Assembly (NCBI GenBank): GCA_009746045.1
Contig: RPFO01000103.1
Location: 2,085,857-2,149,856 of the forward strand
Reading direction: 5' to 3'
DNA from: Mesostigma viride
Lineage: Eukaryota > Streptophyta > Mesostigmatophyceae > Mesostigmatales > Mesostigmataceae
Length of the DNA stretch: 64,000 nt
Shown: positions 29,746 to 39,787 of the stretch, piece after piece
How the letters are laid out: each line of letters starts with the position of its first letter
Numbering within the stretch: position 1 is the stretch's first letter
Notes under the pieces: model-generated
Database searches by the model: none
What the model saw: only the letters and a program-made list of their open reading frames with translations
What the model was told of the DNA's origin: nothing
Translations under genes and position numbers: made by a program

Positions 29746-32043
29746 AATTAAGGGGACGGGACACCCCCGAATTTTTTGGCGCCAAAAAATTCGCGCCGGA
29801 GCCGAAGGTCACAAATTTCACGTGCACGGTGCGCGCACCCCTTGCGGAAGTGGCCATGGCGACTGCGTTCAGGCGAAACTACCACACTAGGGCAGGCGAA
29901 ATGCAAAAATTTTACTCGAATCTAAAAGGAGATGAGTTTATGATGTTAGTTTGTGGCGGAAATCAGCTGGTTTACAATATCGCTGTTGTTTTTTTATGCC
30001 ATCGGCATGGGGGGTAATCTGAATTTTTTGGTCGCGCGGAATGAAATAGAATTCATGATAGCGGCTGTAAAATAGCGGTTTTGGGGGCTGTTCTGACCTT
30101 GAAGCAGGCATTAATATCGGTTGCATCGAATTCTAAACCGAGCTGGTGCTTTTTGCCAGATTTTCGGCCATTATCGGTAAGTAATTGTTCAGACCTGCGC
30201 AGTGCGTGTCTGACCTGTCCATGGAAGAACGGCTGTTGTTGCGCGCCTGGGCGAGGGATTTACGAGGGCAAGGTACAGATTTGTCGCGAACGTTATCTGC
30301 TATCGGTGCTTTCTTCTATGAGCTCATCGTTCGAGGTTTTTTGCGTTCTTTTTGGGCAGTTTCCGCCAGCTAGCTCGCCGTCGCTTGCCGTTGTGTTGTC
30401 GAATACCTGGCAGCTTTAGATTGTTTTCGTTGATGTCGTGATCAGGGCCGCTTCAGTCGCAGCCTATAGCTCTTCGGGAAGGTATAAGGCATTTCATAAA
30501 ACGTGTTCTGGCAAGGATGTTGTGCGTATGGACGCTTCTTGTTGTTTGAGAGTGACGCACCCTCTCCTCACAGGCCGCAGCGGCATCACAGCGCTCATGC
30601 GGTGAAGGGCCGCCAATGGTTTCTTTGCATTTTATCGTGCAGGGATGGAAGTGTTATAGTGATGATGATGTTGGAGATATTGCATTTGTGTGACTGCATG
30701 TAGATAGCTGGCACCAATGGTTGTTTGAGCTTTCCTTTGTTATGATGATGTGACAAGACTACAATGTGCTGAGCCAACCATGGTTGACATGCATGACTGC
30801 ATGCAAGCTATATATACCATGTTCTTACTTGGTTCCTTGCCCTCCATAGTCCCAGTTTGTCATCCATGCCGGGGAGGACAGTTTAGGAGGTGTTGTTGTG
30901 TTGATTAGCTTGGTTGGCATCAACCTTACACTCTAACCTGGGAGAAACATAGGAAATGCTGCTTAGGCATGTTAGGGCTACCATCGTCAAGGCTATGCAC
31001 ATATTTACAAGGCTGGCCATGCTGGAGGGATGATGAAGACATATGAGGTGCGTGGCCACCCCTTTGTACTTTGTAAACATACTCTGCATGGTTTTGGTGC
31101 ATGTTGGATGGCATATTAAGTGGCACTGTGGGGTTACTAACTTACTGAGTGGTCCTTAGCGCCTTGTCATGTGGTCATATAGGAAACCCATCAACTTGAG
31201 CAGTTCTTGTCGCAATGACCCCCCACATTGAGCATGCGTTGCCGTCAGCGTGCAAGAGTTGATTATGTGTGCTTTGGTCAGTTTGCAGATGTCTTTGATG
31301 AAGAAGGAGGTGCTAGTGTGGCTAAATGGTTACTCTAATTTCCTTGTAGCGTCTACATGGGTGGCCGTCTTGGAATGGTTGTAACTTGGGCAGTTCTTGT
31401 CAGAATGGCGTCAAACCTTGAACATAGGAGGTACCATATGTGCAGAGAATGGTAGTATGTGGTTTGGCCAGTTTTCATGAGGCTTAGATGTATAAAGGGG
31501 TGTTAGTGTGGTTAAATACTAGCTAAAACCTCCCTTAGCTTCGTCACAGGTGGCAATCTAGGAATATCCATCAAATAGGGCTGCGCTTGTCAGAATGACC
31601 TGAAAATTTGGGGCTGCATGTCCCCCCTCTCTAGTATTTGGGAATATATGATTTGGCACTATTGCATGTGTTTATGATTTGTTTTATTTTTTTTTGTTTA
31701 AAAAAGGACCCTTTTTGCGGGAAAATCCATCAATGTGTCTAAACATCATTATTTTGTGCTCAAAATTAGGCAGGCTTTCTCAAAAGTGGGGGAACTATGC
31801 GGGAATATATGATTTGGTCCCAATATGTTTGCCCATTGTCCTAGGAAAAATGTGACTAAAATAGCGTCTTTTTCTATTTTTAGCGCGTAACCGGTGTATG
31901 GTGGGGGCTAGTACCACCCCCAAGTGGCTGGAATTTTTTTTTTTAATCATATTTATGGTCCCCAATCATCATTGGATTTTTAGCACATGCATAGGTATGG
32001 TTTCCAGAAAAGTGCCCTTTAGGGGTGTCCCCTCCCCTTAATT
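29746..32043. mobile_element. DNA transposon with terminal inverted repeats (2.3 kb)
   Basis: The left end AATTAAGGGGACGGGACACC and the right end (reverse complement AATTAAGGGGAGGGGACACC) match over 22 bp with one mismatch. The flanks are AT-rich (TTAATTA on both sides). No transposase is recognisable, so it appears non-autonomous or decayed. Confidence 0.65.
31170..31660. repeat. Degenerate tandem repeat, about 190 bp x 3
   Basis: Three diverged copies share GGCAGTTCTTGTCAGAATG-like cores (near 31200, 31390 and 31585), preceded by GTGGC..CTAGGAA-like and followed by TTTGGCCAGTTT-like sequence. They lie inside the 29.7-32.0 kb inverted-repeat element. Confidence 0.6.
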
Positions 32044-32168
32044 AATTAAACTCATGCATTAGATCAGCTTATATTAATTCATTAACCCAGTTAATAAAAA
32101 AATTAATTAATTAATTAATTAATTAAACTCGTGCTCCTGTTGGGGAGTCACGGTCGAGCATTGACCCC
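32044..32168 (-). repeat. ATTA-rich tail and retroelement end
   Basis: AATTAATTAATT runs (32040-32125) are followed by AAACTCGTGCTCCTGTTGGG then GAGTCAC. The same end, in the other orientation, closes the LINE fragment at 27.5 kb (CGGGAGCACGAGTTT) and in this orientation starts the element at 38.07 kb. Confidence 0.55.
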
Positions 32169-32968
32169 GATGGATGGATGGATGGATGGATGGATGGATG
32201 GATGGATGGATGGATGGATGGATGGATGGATGGATGGATGGATGGATGGATGGATGGATGGATGGATGGATGGATGGATGGATGGATGGATGGATGGATG
32301 GATGGATGGATGGATGGATGGATGGATGGATGGATGGATGGATGGATGGATGGATGGATGGATGGATGGATGGATGGATGGATGGATGGATGGATGGATG
32401 GATGGATGGATGGATGGATGGATGGATGGATGGATGGATGGATGGATGGATGGATGGATGGATGGATGGATGGATGGATGGATGGATGGATGGATGGATG
32501 GATGGATGGATGGATGGATGGATGGATGGATGGATGGATGGATGGATGGATGGATGGATGGATGGATGGATGGATGGATGGATGGATGGATGGATGGATG
32601 GATGGATGGATGGATGGATGGATGGATGGATGGATGGATGGATGGATGGATGGATGGATGGATGGATGGATGGATGGATGGATGGATGGATGGATGGATG
32701 GATGGATGGATGGATGGATGGATGGATGGATGGATGGATGGATGGATGGATGGATGGATGGATGGATGGATGGATGGATGGATGGATGGATGGATGGATG
32801 GATGGATGGATGGATGGATGGATGGATGGATGGATGGATGGATGGATGGATGGATGGATGGATGGATGGATGGATGGATGGATGGATGGATGGATGGATG
32901 GATGGATGGATGGATGGATGGATGGATGGATGGATGGATGGATGGATGGATGGATGGATGGATGGATG
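32169..32968. repeat. Uninterrupted GATG microsatellite, about 200 copies
   Basis: Pure GATG/ATGG over roughly 800 bp with no visible substitution. It is inserted between two short unique segments (..CATTGACCCC and GGGACACGCAATCC) that resemble the retroelement end at 27.47-27.55 kb. The Ser-Ile-His-Pro and Met-Asp-Gly-Trp open frames it creates are artefacts. Confidence 0.98.
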
Positions 32969-33073
32969 GGGACACGCAATCCTACTGGTCCCAGCTTATA
33001 TGCATTATAGCTTAGCTGTGCTTTGCCCATGCTGTTGCTCTCTGCTGAGACGCCATGCCCTAGCCTTTGCCTA

Positions 33074-33492
33074 GCCATAATCATCTTCCATGCACCCCAT
33101 GCCAGGCCTTTCAGGCGGTACGATACATCATGGTGGACGTGCAGCAGGTGCACCTTGTGCACCCATGGAGTATAGGTGGCCTCCCCCACCTGCAGGTTGT
33201 AGCTCAGAATACATTACAAACCATATGCCCCTTCTCAGGGATATGTGTTACATATGCTCCCCACGAAGATTAATTAATTAATTGAATAATACCTCCGTGG
33301 GGAGGCTATACATAACACATATCCCTGAGAAGGGGATTATGGTTTTTAATACATATTCTGAGCGACAACCTGCACGTTGTTGGTGGCTGTAAACTGCACC
33401 TACTCTGGGTGCACAAGGTGCACCTGCACCACCATGGTGTATTATCATTAACCAAAAGAGGCCTGACATGGGGTGGAAGATGATCATGACTA
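33074..33492. repeat. Inverted repeat of two retroelement 3' ends
   Basis: Arms 33074-33275 and 33288-33492 are reverse complements with moderate divergence, for example CCCCTTCTCAGGGATATGTG on the left against CACATATCCCTGAGAAGGGG on the right. The centre is TTAATTAATTAATT. Single copies of the same sequence lie at 35600-35850 and 54240-54440, so this is a head-to-head junction of two element tails. Confidence 0.8.
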
Positions 33493-33709
33493 AGCGATGG
33501 CTACTACTAGGGCATGGTGTCTCAGCAGATAGTGGCTCTCTGCATGCATGGACAAAGTGTGGCTTACTACTTAAACACTATAATACATCATCTGGTACTC
33601 GGGCGGGGACCTGCACAATATCAGCAAGCTATGAGGGCAAGATATGGGTGCCACCCACGTGACATGCAGGATCGATCCATGATGTCTATACTAGGTTCAG
33701 GTAGGGTTG

Positions 33710-35850
33710 CGTCGCCACGAGCCACGAGGTAGACATGGTGGCTGACGGCGGCGCGCCCGTAACTTTCACGTTTGGGCACCAAATTTTTTGCTGCGACTAG
33801 CACTGTCAATCGATTTGTCTTTCTAAGTCGCACACACTGCATGGTATATTTTCCCGAAGCTATTCCGCAATATTATGGCGAGCAAACCCACCACGCCGCA
33901 ACGCAGCCTGGTGGCAGCGCTGCCGCTGAGCCCTGCATGAAGCTACGTCTGAAGCTATTAGCTACGCCTCCCGGCCCTGAAGGCATGAGAGTTGGTCTCG
34001 TCTGGCTTGTAGATGAGTACGAACTTCAACCGCAACCGCGTGGCCCCGGCTGCAGCGGTGCCACTTACCAAGCTTTAGTGGTATCCTCGGCTCCTTCTAG
34101 TACTGCCTCGCCATCGGCATCGCCTGAGCCCAACCGCAGTCGCCCTGAACGGAACGTACCGAGCTGGAACTAGTTCAATTACTTTGACGTCGACCGGCCC
34201 GGCTATTTTCAAAAGGACCTATACACACTCCTGGAGCACGTGTTTTATGGGTCGCACACGCTCGCTTTTTGAACTGTGCAAGCACTTCTGCCAACGGAAC
34301 TGCCTCCGCGAGGGTGGCGAGGGGTTCGAACTCCTTTACTACGGCTGAACGCCTGCATAGCTACTCTCGCCCCCGCCTTCAACTCTGCGCGCCCTCTTCT
34401 CCCTCCTCAATTAGTGCACCGACGTGGAGCTCTGGGCTCGATCCCCACCACCACCACCACTACCGCCAAGACCGAAGCCACCGTCCGCTCCCTCCGTAAG
34501 GATGCCTTCGAGCAGCACGTGACCCCCCTTCAGTGCTGCAGATGTGGCAGCCATGGGAGGCACGCTGGCTGCCGAGCTACGGCCCTTCTCTCCACTACCT
34601 CCACCGCCGGCCGGCACCTCCGCGCCGTCCTCGCGGCTCCACCTCTAAAGCCACCACCGCCACCACCGACGCCATCACTTGCCCAGCTCCTCGAGATCAA
34701 CAAGCAGCTCGCGGATAACGCCATCGCCATCACATATGTGCCTGCAAAACACTGCAGGCCTCAGCGCCCAGGCGCTGAACGGGACATTGCCGCCAGGCCA
34801 GCCCCCGCTGGCCCAGCCGGCGATGCACCTTCCACCTAGACGTGGGCCGCCATGCTGCAGAACCATACATACCACCTCCACCACCTGAGTCCGCCATCGC
34901 TGCACAGCTCAAGCAGCAGACGCTGGACCTCCGCGAGGAGGCCGAGCTCGACAAGCGCAGCCACAACAGTCATCGTCAGGCACTTCGACCAGCTACTGAG
35001 CTGCCAGGTGCAAACTTCAAGTCCCTTGACTTTGAGAAACACATCCTTGTCCCCATCGCTCTCACCGGTGAGCTCGATCCGGCTGGAGATCTTGATTCCG
35101 CCTTCCCCGCTCGCGGGGCAAGGCTGGACCGCCCCCGCTGCTCCTCACTTTTGAATACATGGCGGACAAGATGCTGTTTCTCAAGCGCCGCAAGCGGCTT
35201 GTGGGGACCTCCTACACGCTGGACGACTCGACGTGAGTGACCCTGGCGCAGCAACAATGGCGACAGGAGCTATGGCGGCCTACCTCCAGCTCCGGCAGGC
35301 AGCCAGAGGGAAGAAGCCGGTTTACTGGCACGGGGGCCGGCCATCTACGTCGACCACAAGCCATGGCCAGCGGGCGACCCCCGCGCACCAGCAACCCCCG
35401 CCAAGGGCCGGGAAGTGGGAACTATAGAAGTAGTGTACCCTAGTAAGACTTAGCTAACGTGGCCCACGCTCATGTGTAGTATGTCTGCCGGCCTATGATG
35501 GGATCCCCACCAGACGATTTATTAGCGTTTAAGTAGTTAGCCATGCTTTGCCCACGCAGAGAGCCACTCTCAGCTGAGAGGCAATGCCCTAGCCATTGCT
35601 TAGCAATCGGATCATCTCCCACCCCATGCCAGGCCTCTTTTGGTATGATACATCATGGTGGTGCAGGTGCCCCTTATGCACCCAGAGTAGGTGGCAGTTT
35701 ACATTCCCCCACTCCTACAGGTTGCATGTAGCCCAGAATGTATTAAAAACCATATGCCCCTTCTCAGGGATATGCGTTACGTATCCTCCCCACGGAGATA
35801 TCAAGGAGACAACCAGCGCAGGCCACGGAGATATGTTTTTAATTAATTAA
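33710..35850 (+). pseudogene. L1-like ORF1 element, copy B with 3' UTR
   Basis: Best preserved of the family here. A short frame begins at 33875 (MASKPTTPQRSL) but stops early. The body (34276-34839) is Pro/Thr/Ala-rich. The end carries a fragment near 35160-35400 like the C-terminal ORF1 motif seen at 53850-53970. The 3' part (35450-35850) contains AACCATATGCCCCTTCTCAG and ends in an ATTA tail at 35840. No intact long frame remains. Confidence 0.55.
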
Positions 35851-36205
35851 TTAATTAGCTAATGTGTGTTGCGTGATGTTGATGTATTGCTGTATGGCCT
35901 AGCCACCTGCATGGCCTTCGCAGCACCATGTATGGCTCAGCACTATCCTAGCTGGCTACCTTTAGTTAGTTCAGCCTATGCACCCGCACACTTCAGTCTA
36001 CAGTTTCATGTCTTCAGTTTCATTGTGCCAGACAATGCCCCCACCATGTCACCCCACGCACATTTCAGCATTGGTGCACCTACAGTTATGCCAGACTGTC
36101 CTCGTGAGTAGTTTAGATTGCAGCTGTGGCTTGCCTCCGTGCATGAGGGAAGACAGGTGTCTCTGCCCACTTCCCAGTGTGCGACATTAATTAATTAATT
36201 AATAG
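35851..36205. other. Intergenic, nothing recognised
   Basis: Only short frames. It ends in an ATTA run (36186-36204) that belongs to the tail of the - strand LINE to the right. Confidence 0.4.
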
Positions 36206-38010
36206 ACACGTGACTGCGTCACGTGAGCATAAATCCTCAGTGGGAGGGGAACATGGGATGGAATGGATGGTGTAAGCTATCTAGGTCCTAGTTACAGGAC
36301 TGTGGGCACCACGGCCCGAATCGCTATGAATGCCATACGCGGTCACACGCGGAGCCCCCCACAGACTTGGGGGTGGTCGCCTTCATCACTACTTGCCATC
36401 TATCCTTGCGTGCCATCTGCCTCCATATTACAGACAAACCAGGAGGCTGCCTGGGTGTGAGCCCGTCACGTCTAGTGTAGCACATGTCCATGCCGAGTCT
36501 ATCACGATCGAAAAGTCCACGGGTGGCGGGCCTGCCGCGCGCGGCCTGGGGCACGCCAGGCGAGGACATATCGCCCAGGCTGGGCGGGCTTGGTGCCAGC
36601 TAGTCTATCTGATGTGTCTACCTGATCTGTGCGGGCCAGGTGCCCGGCTAGGCCCAGGCGCCTGTGCCTAAGAATGCGGGAAACATAGGGCAAATCAGCC
36701 TACAAATCCTCAGTACTAATGTGGCCTGTACTTACCAAAGGGGCCTTGCGCAGCATCTTGGTGACGTTGCCTACGAGTCGTTGCTCCACTGGCTCCTGCG
36801 TCAGTGTCCAGGTCTCGGCGCCGTAGGTCAGGATCGTCAGGATGACGACCTTGAAGAGGTCACGCTTGACGATCCGGGGTAGGGCGGGGTTGCTCCACCA
36901 GCGACGGTGGTCATGGAGGTGCGCCCACGCCATGCCGATCCGTGTCGTCAGGTCGTCCTCGCAGTCGGGAAGCCAACTGCCGAGCAGCTTCAGTGAAGCG
37001 GCCTGAGGTAGGGTAGTTGACCTCGGTGTCGTCTAAGAGGCGGAGTGTCGGTGGGGGCCCTGCCATGCCGAGGGCCAGGGACTCTGTTTTGGGGCTGATT
37101 TCTAGACCAACCGCCCGAGCCTCGAGCTCCAGGCAGTCCAGCCAAAGTTGGGCAGACTCCGGCTTCTCGATCATGAGCGTGATGTCGTCGGCATAAATGA
37201 GGTCAGCTAGTAAATTCTGCTTGTTAGTCGGCCCCCCTTCCCCAAGCTCGTTCCTGATCGCTAGGCCAGGGGCACGGCCTGCAATGCTAGCAAAGCGAGC
37301 ACGTGCCTGGCGCATAACGTAATCCACTACAATAATAAACAGGTACGGCGACAGGACGCAACCCTGCCAGACGCCGGTCTGCAGTGGACATGGCGGGGTA
37401 AATTAGCCGTGTTGAGTGCGCACCGAAGTGGTCGACCCCTCATACAGCGTGCGGATGACGGTAATCAGGGGAGTGGGAACGTAAGCGCGAGCAAGGACAG
37501 CCCATAGAGCGTCCCAGAGGACAGAATCAAAAGCCTTGATGAAGTCGACGAAGATTAGGATGGCGGGAAGCTCACCAGGTTGCAGGAGAGCGATTTCCTC
37601 GATCGAGAGGCGGCGCGCGACGAAGATGGCTATGACGGTGTTGCGCCCAGGACGAAAGCCCATTTGACTTTCCCCTAGGTGACGGTCGAGAGCAGAACGA
37701 AGGCGGTTGAGGATGATGCGCATGAACAACTTGAGTGCAGCGCTCTGGATGCAGACTCCTGGGTAGTTGGCGGGGTCGTCAGGGGAACCTTTGTTTTTGT
37801 ACAGCATAATACGGTAGCTGTGCTGCCACTCAGGAATCGGCAGCACGTCGGCAAGCAGGATCCGGTTGCAGACGTCAAGCAGAAACCCCGTGAGCGCCGT
37901 CAGCTTAATCACCAGGGCGGGGAGCTGGTCAGTCCCAACGGCGGCGTAGAAGCGGAGTTGCTTGGCCGCGGTGCTCAGCAGTGTGCAACATACAGGGATG
38001 AAAAGCACTT
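36206..38010 (-). pseudogene. Non-LTR retrotransposon (LINE) reverse transcriptase, broken
   Basis: Read on the - strand from 38008: a reverse transcriptase fragment (GTDQLPALVIKL.., SYRIMLYKNKGSPDDPANY, GFRPGRNT, FVDFIKAFDSVLW) interrupted by a stop near 37403; then the YADDITLMI catalytic motif (37195-37170); then LTYGAETWTLT (36815) and RRLGLAGHLAR (about 36635); then a 3' UTR ending CACGTGACGCAGTCACGTG and ATTA repeats at 36180-36225. The domain order is typical of RTE/CR1-like LINE ORF2. The endonuclease is missing, so it is 5'-truncated as well as broken by at least three stops or frameshifts. Confidence 0.85.
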
Positions 38011-38059
38011 GAACTTCGTACTAGTGTGCTCTGTGACTCCCCTACGGGAGCGCGTGTTT

Positions 38060-38190
38060 CATTAATTAATTAACTAATTAATTAATCATCAGGTGTGGAC
38101 CCCATGGTAGGCATACATACACATGGGCGTGGGCCACGTCCGCTAAGCCTTACTATGCTACACTACTACTACATTTCCTTAAGGGTAGGC
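38060..38190 (-). mobile_element. Retroelement 3' fragment with ATTA tail
   Basis: On the - strand the sequence AGTAAGGCTTAGCGGACGTG matches the region just downstream of the ORF1 element (35440-35460 and 54030-54050). It runs into ATTA repeats at 38060-38085. Confidence 0.5.
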
Positions 38191-39009
38191 GATCCTCGAA
38201 ATCGATGAGACTACAAGGCTGCAACTTAAACCGGGGGGGATGCAGCGCCTCTGCTTTGTTTGCCTCATGGATCCAAACAAGCTGAGCCACTGAGCCACCA
38301 AACAGAGCCGATAGAACCCAAAACAATCTTGCTGCATCGCCTTATGCCTTGATTATGAACATGCAGCAGCATGCCTGGACCCAGCAGTGGCCTATACTCA
38401 TGGTGCACACTGGTTGTACTCGCAAGCATGATTCCATGCTCAGTACCCAAACCGGCTGGGCTTTCCGGTCAGAAACGGCTGCCGTCTAGCAAAATCGGCC
38501 GCAAGAGGTGGGCAAATGATGTATGGAGTGCCCATTGCCTCTTGCCCACACACTTACACTCGTCCCATCGCCGAACCGGATAGATGCTAAAATCAGACCC
38601 AGATATATGTTAAGATGCTCGGATCAGACCCGGACACTTGCTAATAGTCGACCATGATACCTACTGGACGATGCTCCATCCTTTACGGGACATAGCCCCG
38701 CAGGAACCAGCGATCCACCGCCGGAGGGCGAGTGGGCGCGCTGTATCTTACAACACATCATCCGCGGGGAGGGGTGATGCGACTCCTTGATAGGGAGGCA
38801 CTGCACCTTCCCCCCCATGAAAAAGGAAGCAAAGGCACAAGCCGGCATGGCAAGGAAGGCTTTCGCGACCCTCCGTGGAAGCCCAGCGTGCCCAGAGGCG
38901 TCCTGAGACAAGGCCCCATGTTGACTTTTCTCTCACTTCTCCCGGTCACAGGTGATGAAGCCAGCTTGACTACAACCTTCTTGAATGCCACTCGTAACCT
39001 CGGGCACCT
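38191..39009. other. Intergenic, nothing recognised
   Basis: Short frames only. No repeat family or protein recognised. Confidence 0.4.
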
Positions 39010-39123
39010 TAGCCAGAGAGAGCACCTGATTAGGGCATGTTGGCCAAAGTGAGCACCCTATTAGGGGATGTTGGCCAGAGAGAGCACCCGATTAGGGCAC
39101 GTTGGCCAGAGAGAGAGCACCCT
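39010..39123. repeat. About 33-bp tandem repeat, 3-4 copies
   Basis: Units like TTAGGGCATGTTGGCCAGAG followed by AGAGCACCC, just beyond the 3' end of the SWIB gene. Confidence 0.8.
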
Positions 39124-39544
39124 GCCCCCCAGCAACACGCACACATCATTCCTTGGGCATGACGCATCATTCGCGTTGCTACTTGTAGATACTTCCTCCC
39201 TTGGCCGCGGAAACAGGTGCATAAGCTCATGGTCTCATCTGGATGCTCTCGTTCCGATGCTGACATCCCTCCAGGGGAAAGAGCAGAGCCTGCAAAAGTC
39301 AGCCCTAAAGAGTGTAACCCGTTGGTTTCGCCCAAGGACCATCCCCAGCTGAGAGCCAGCGGTGACTCCGCCGATGCCTCCACCCGGGAGCGGCTACAAG
39401 GCACTTCCCCCGGTGCTTCTGCAGATGCCCTCGCCCGATCCCTTGGTGGGAGCAGACGAGTGTCTGCAAACACTTGGCATGTGAAGCAGAAACCTATGTT
39501 CCTAAAGCAACTGCCACCCATGGTGTGAAAGGAAAAGCTTTCCG

Positions 39545-39672
39545 GCAGGATGCCTTCGCCCTTCCAGCGAACATGAAAATGTCTGCACAAGCCTTCACCA
39601 TTCCAAAGGGAATAGGAATCGGGCTGCCTTGCAACGCTAAACAAGGCACCTGCACATGCCTTCACCCTTCCA
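39545..39672 (-). repeat. Echoes of the SWIB gene stop region in its 3' flank
   Basis: On the + strand, ATGCCTTCACCCTTCCAGGG (39656-39675, containing the stop codon complement) recurs as AAGCCTTCACCATTCCAAAG (about 39590) and ATGCCTTCGCCCTTCCAGCG (about 39550). This is the exon-edge echo pattern applied to the end of the coding region. Confidence 0.65.
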
Positions 39673-39787
39673 GGGGGGTCAGGTGCTTCTTCAGGTACTT
39701 CATCATGCCGAACCCCTTGAAACTGGACACGTTGAGCAGCGCCTCCAGCTTGTCGTCGCACTTGACGATCGACTTGTCGTTCTCATT
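39662..39787 (-). CDS. SWIB gene exon 5 (terminal)
   Basis: Acceptor CCACCAG (complement of 39788-39794), stop TGA at 39664-39662. It encodes 41 residues, [19 protein letters not shown] then [17 protein letters not shown], the second half of SWIB domain 2, ending TPLEG. Confidence 0.95.
   Translation of the reverse strand, partial: NENDKSIVKCDDKLEALLNVSSFKGFGMMKYLKKHLTPLEG

Noticed and set aside
32119-33189. Long Ser-Ile-His-Pro and Met-Asp-Gly-Trp frames
   Set aside because: Pure tetranucleotide microsatellite.
39030-39761. 243-codon - strand frame overlapping the SWIB terminal exon
   Set aside because: It is in another frame of exon 5 and its echoed 3' flank; the SWIB frame is supported by domain motifs.
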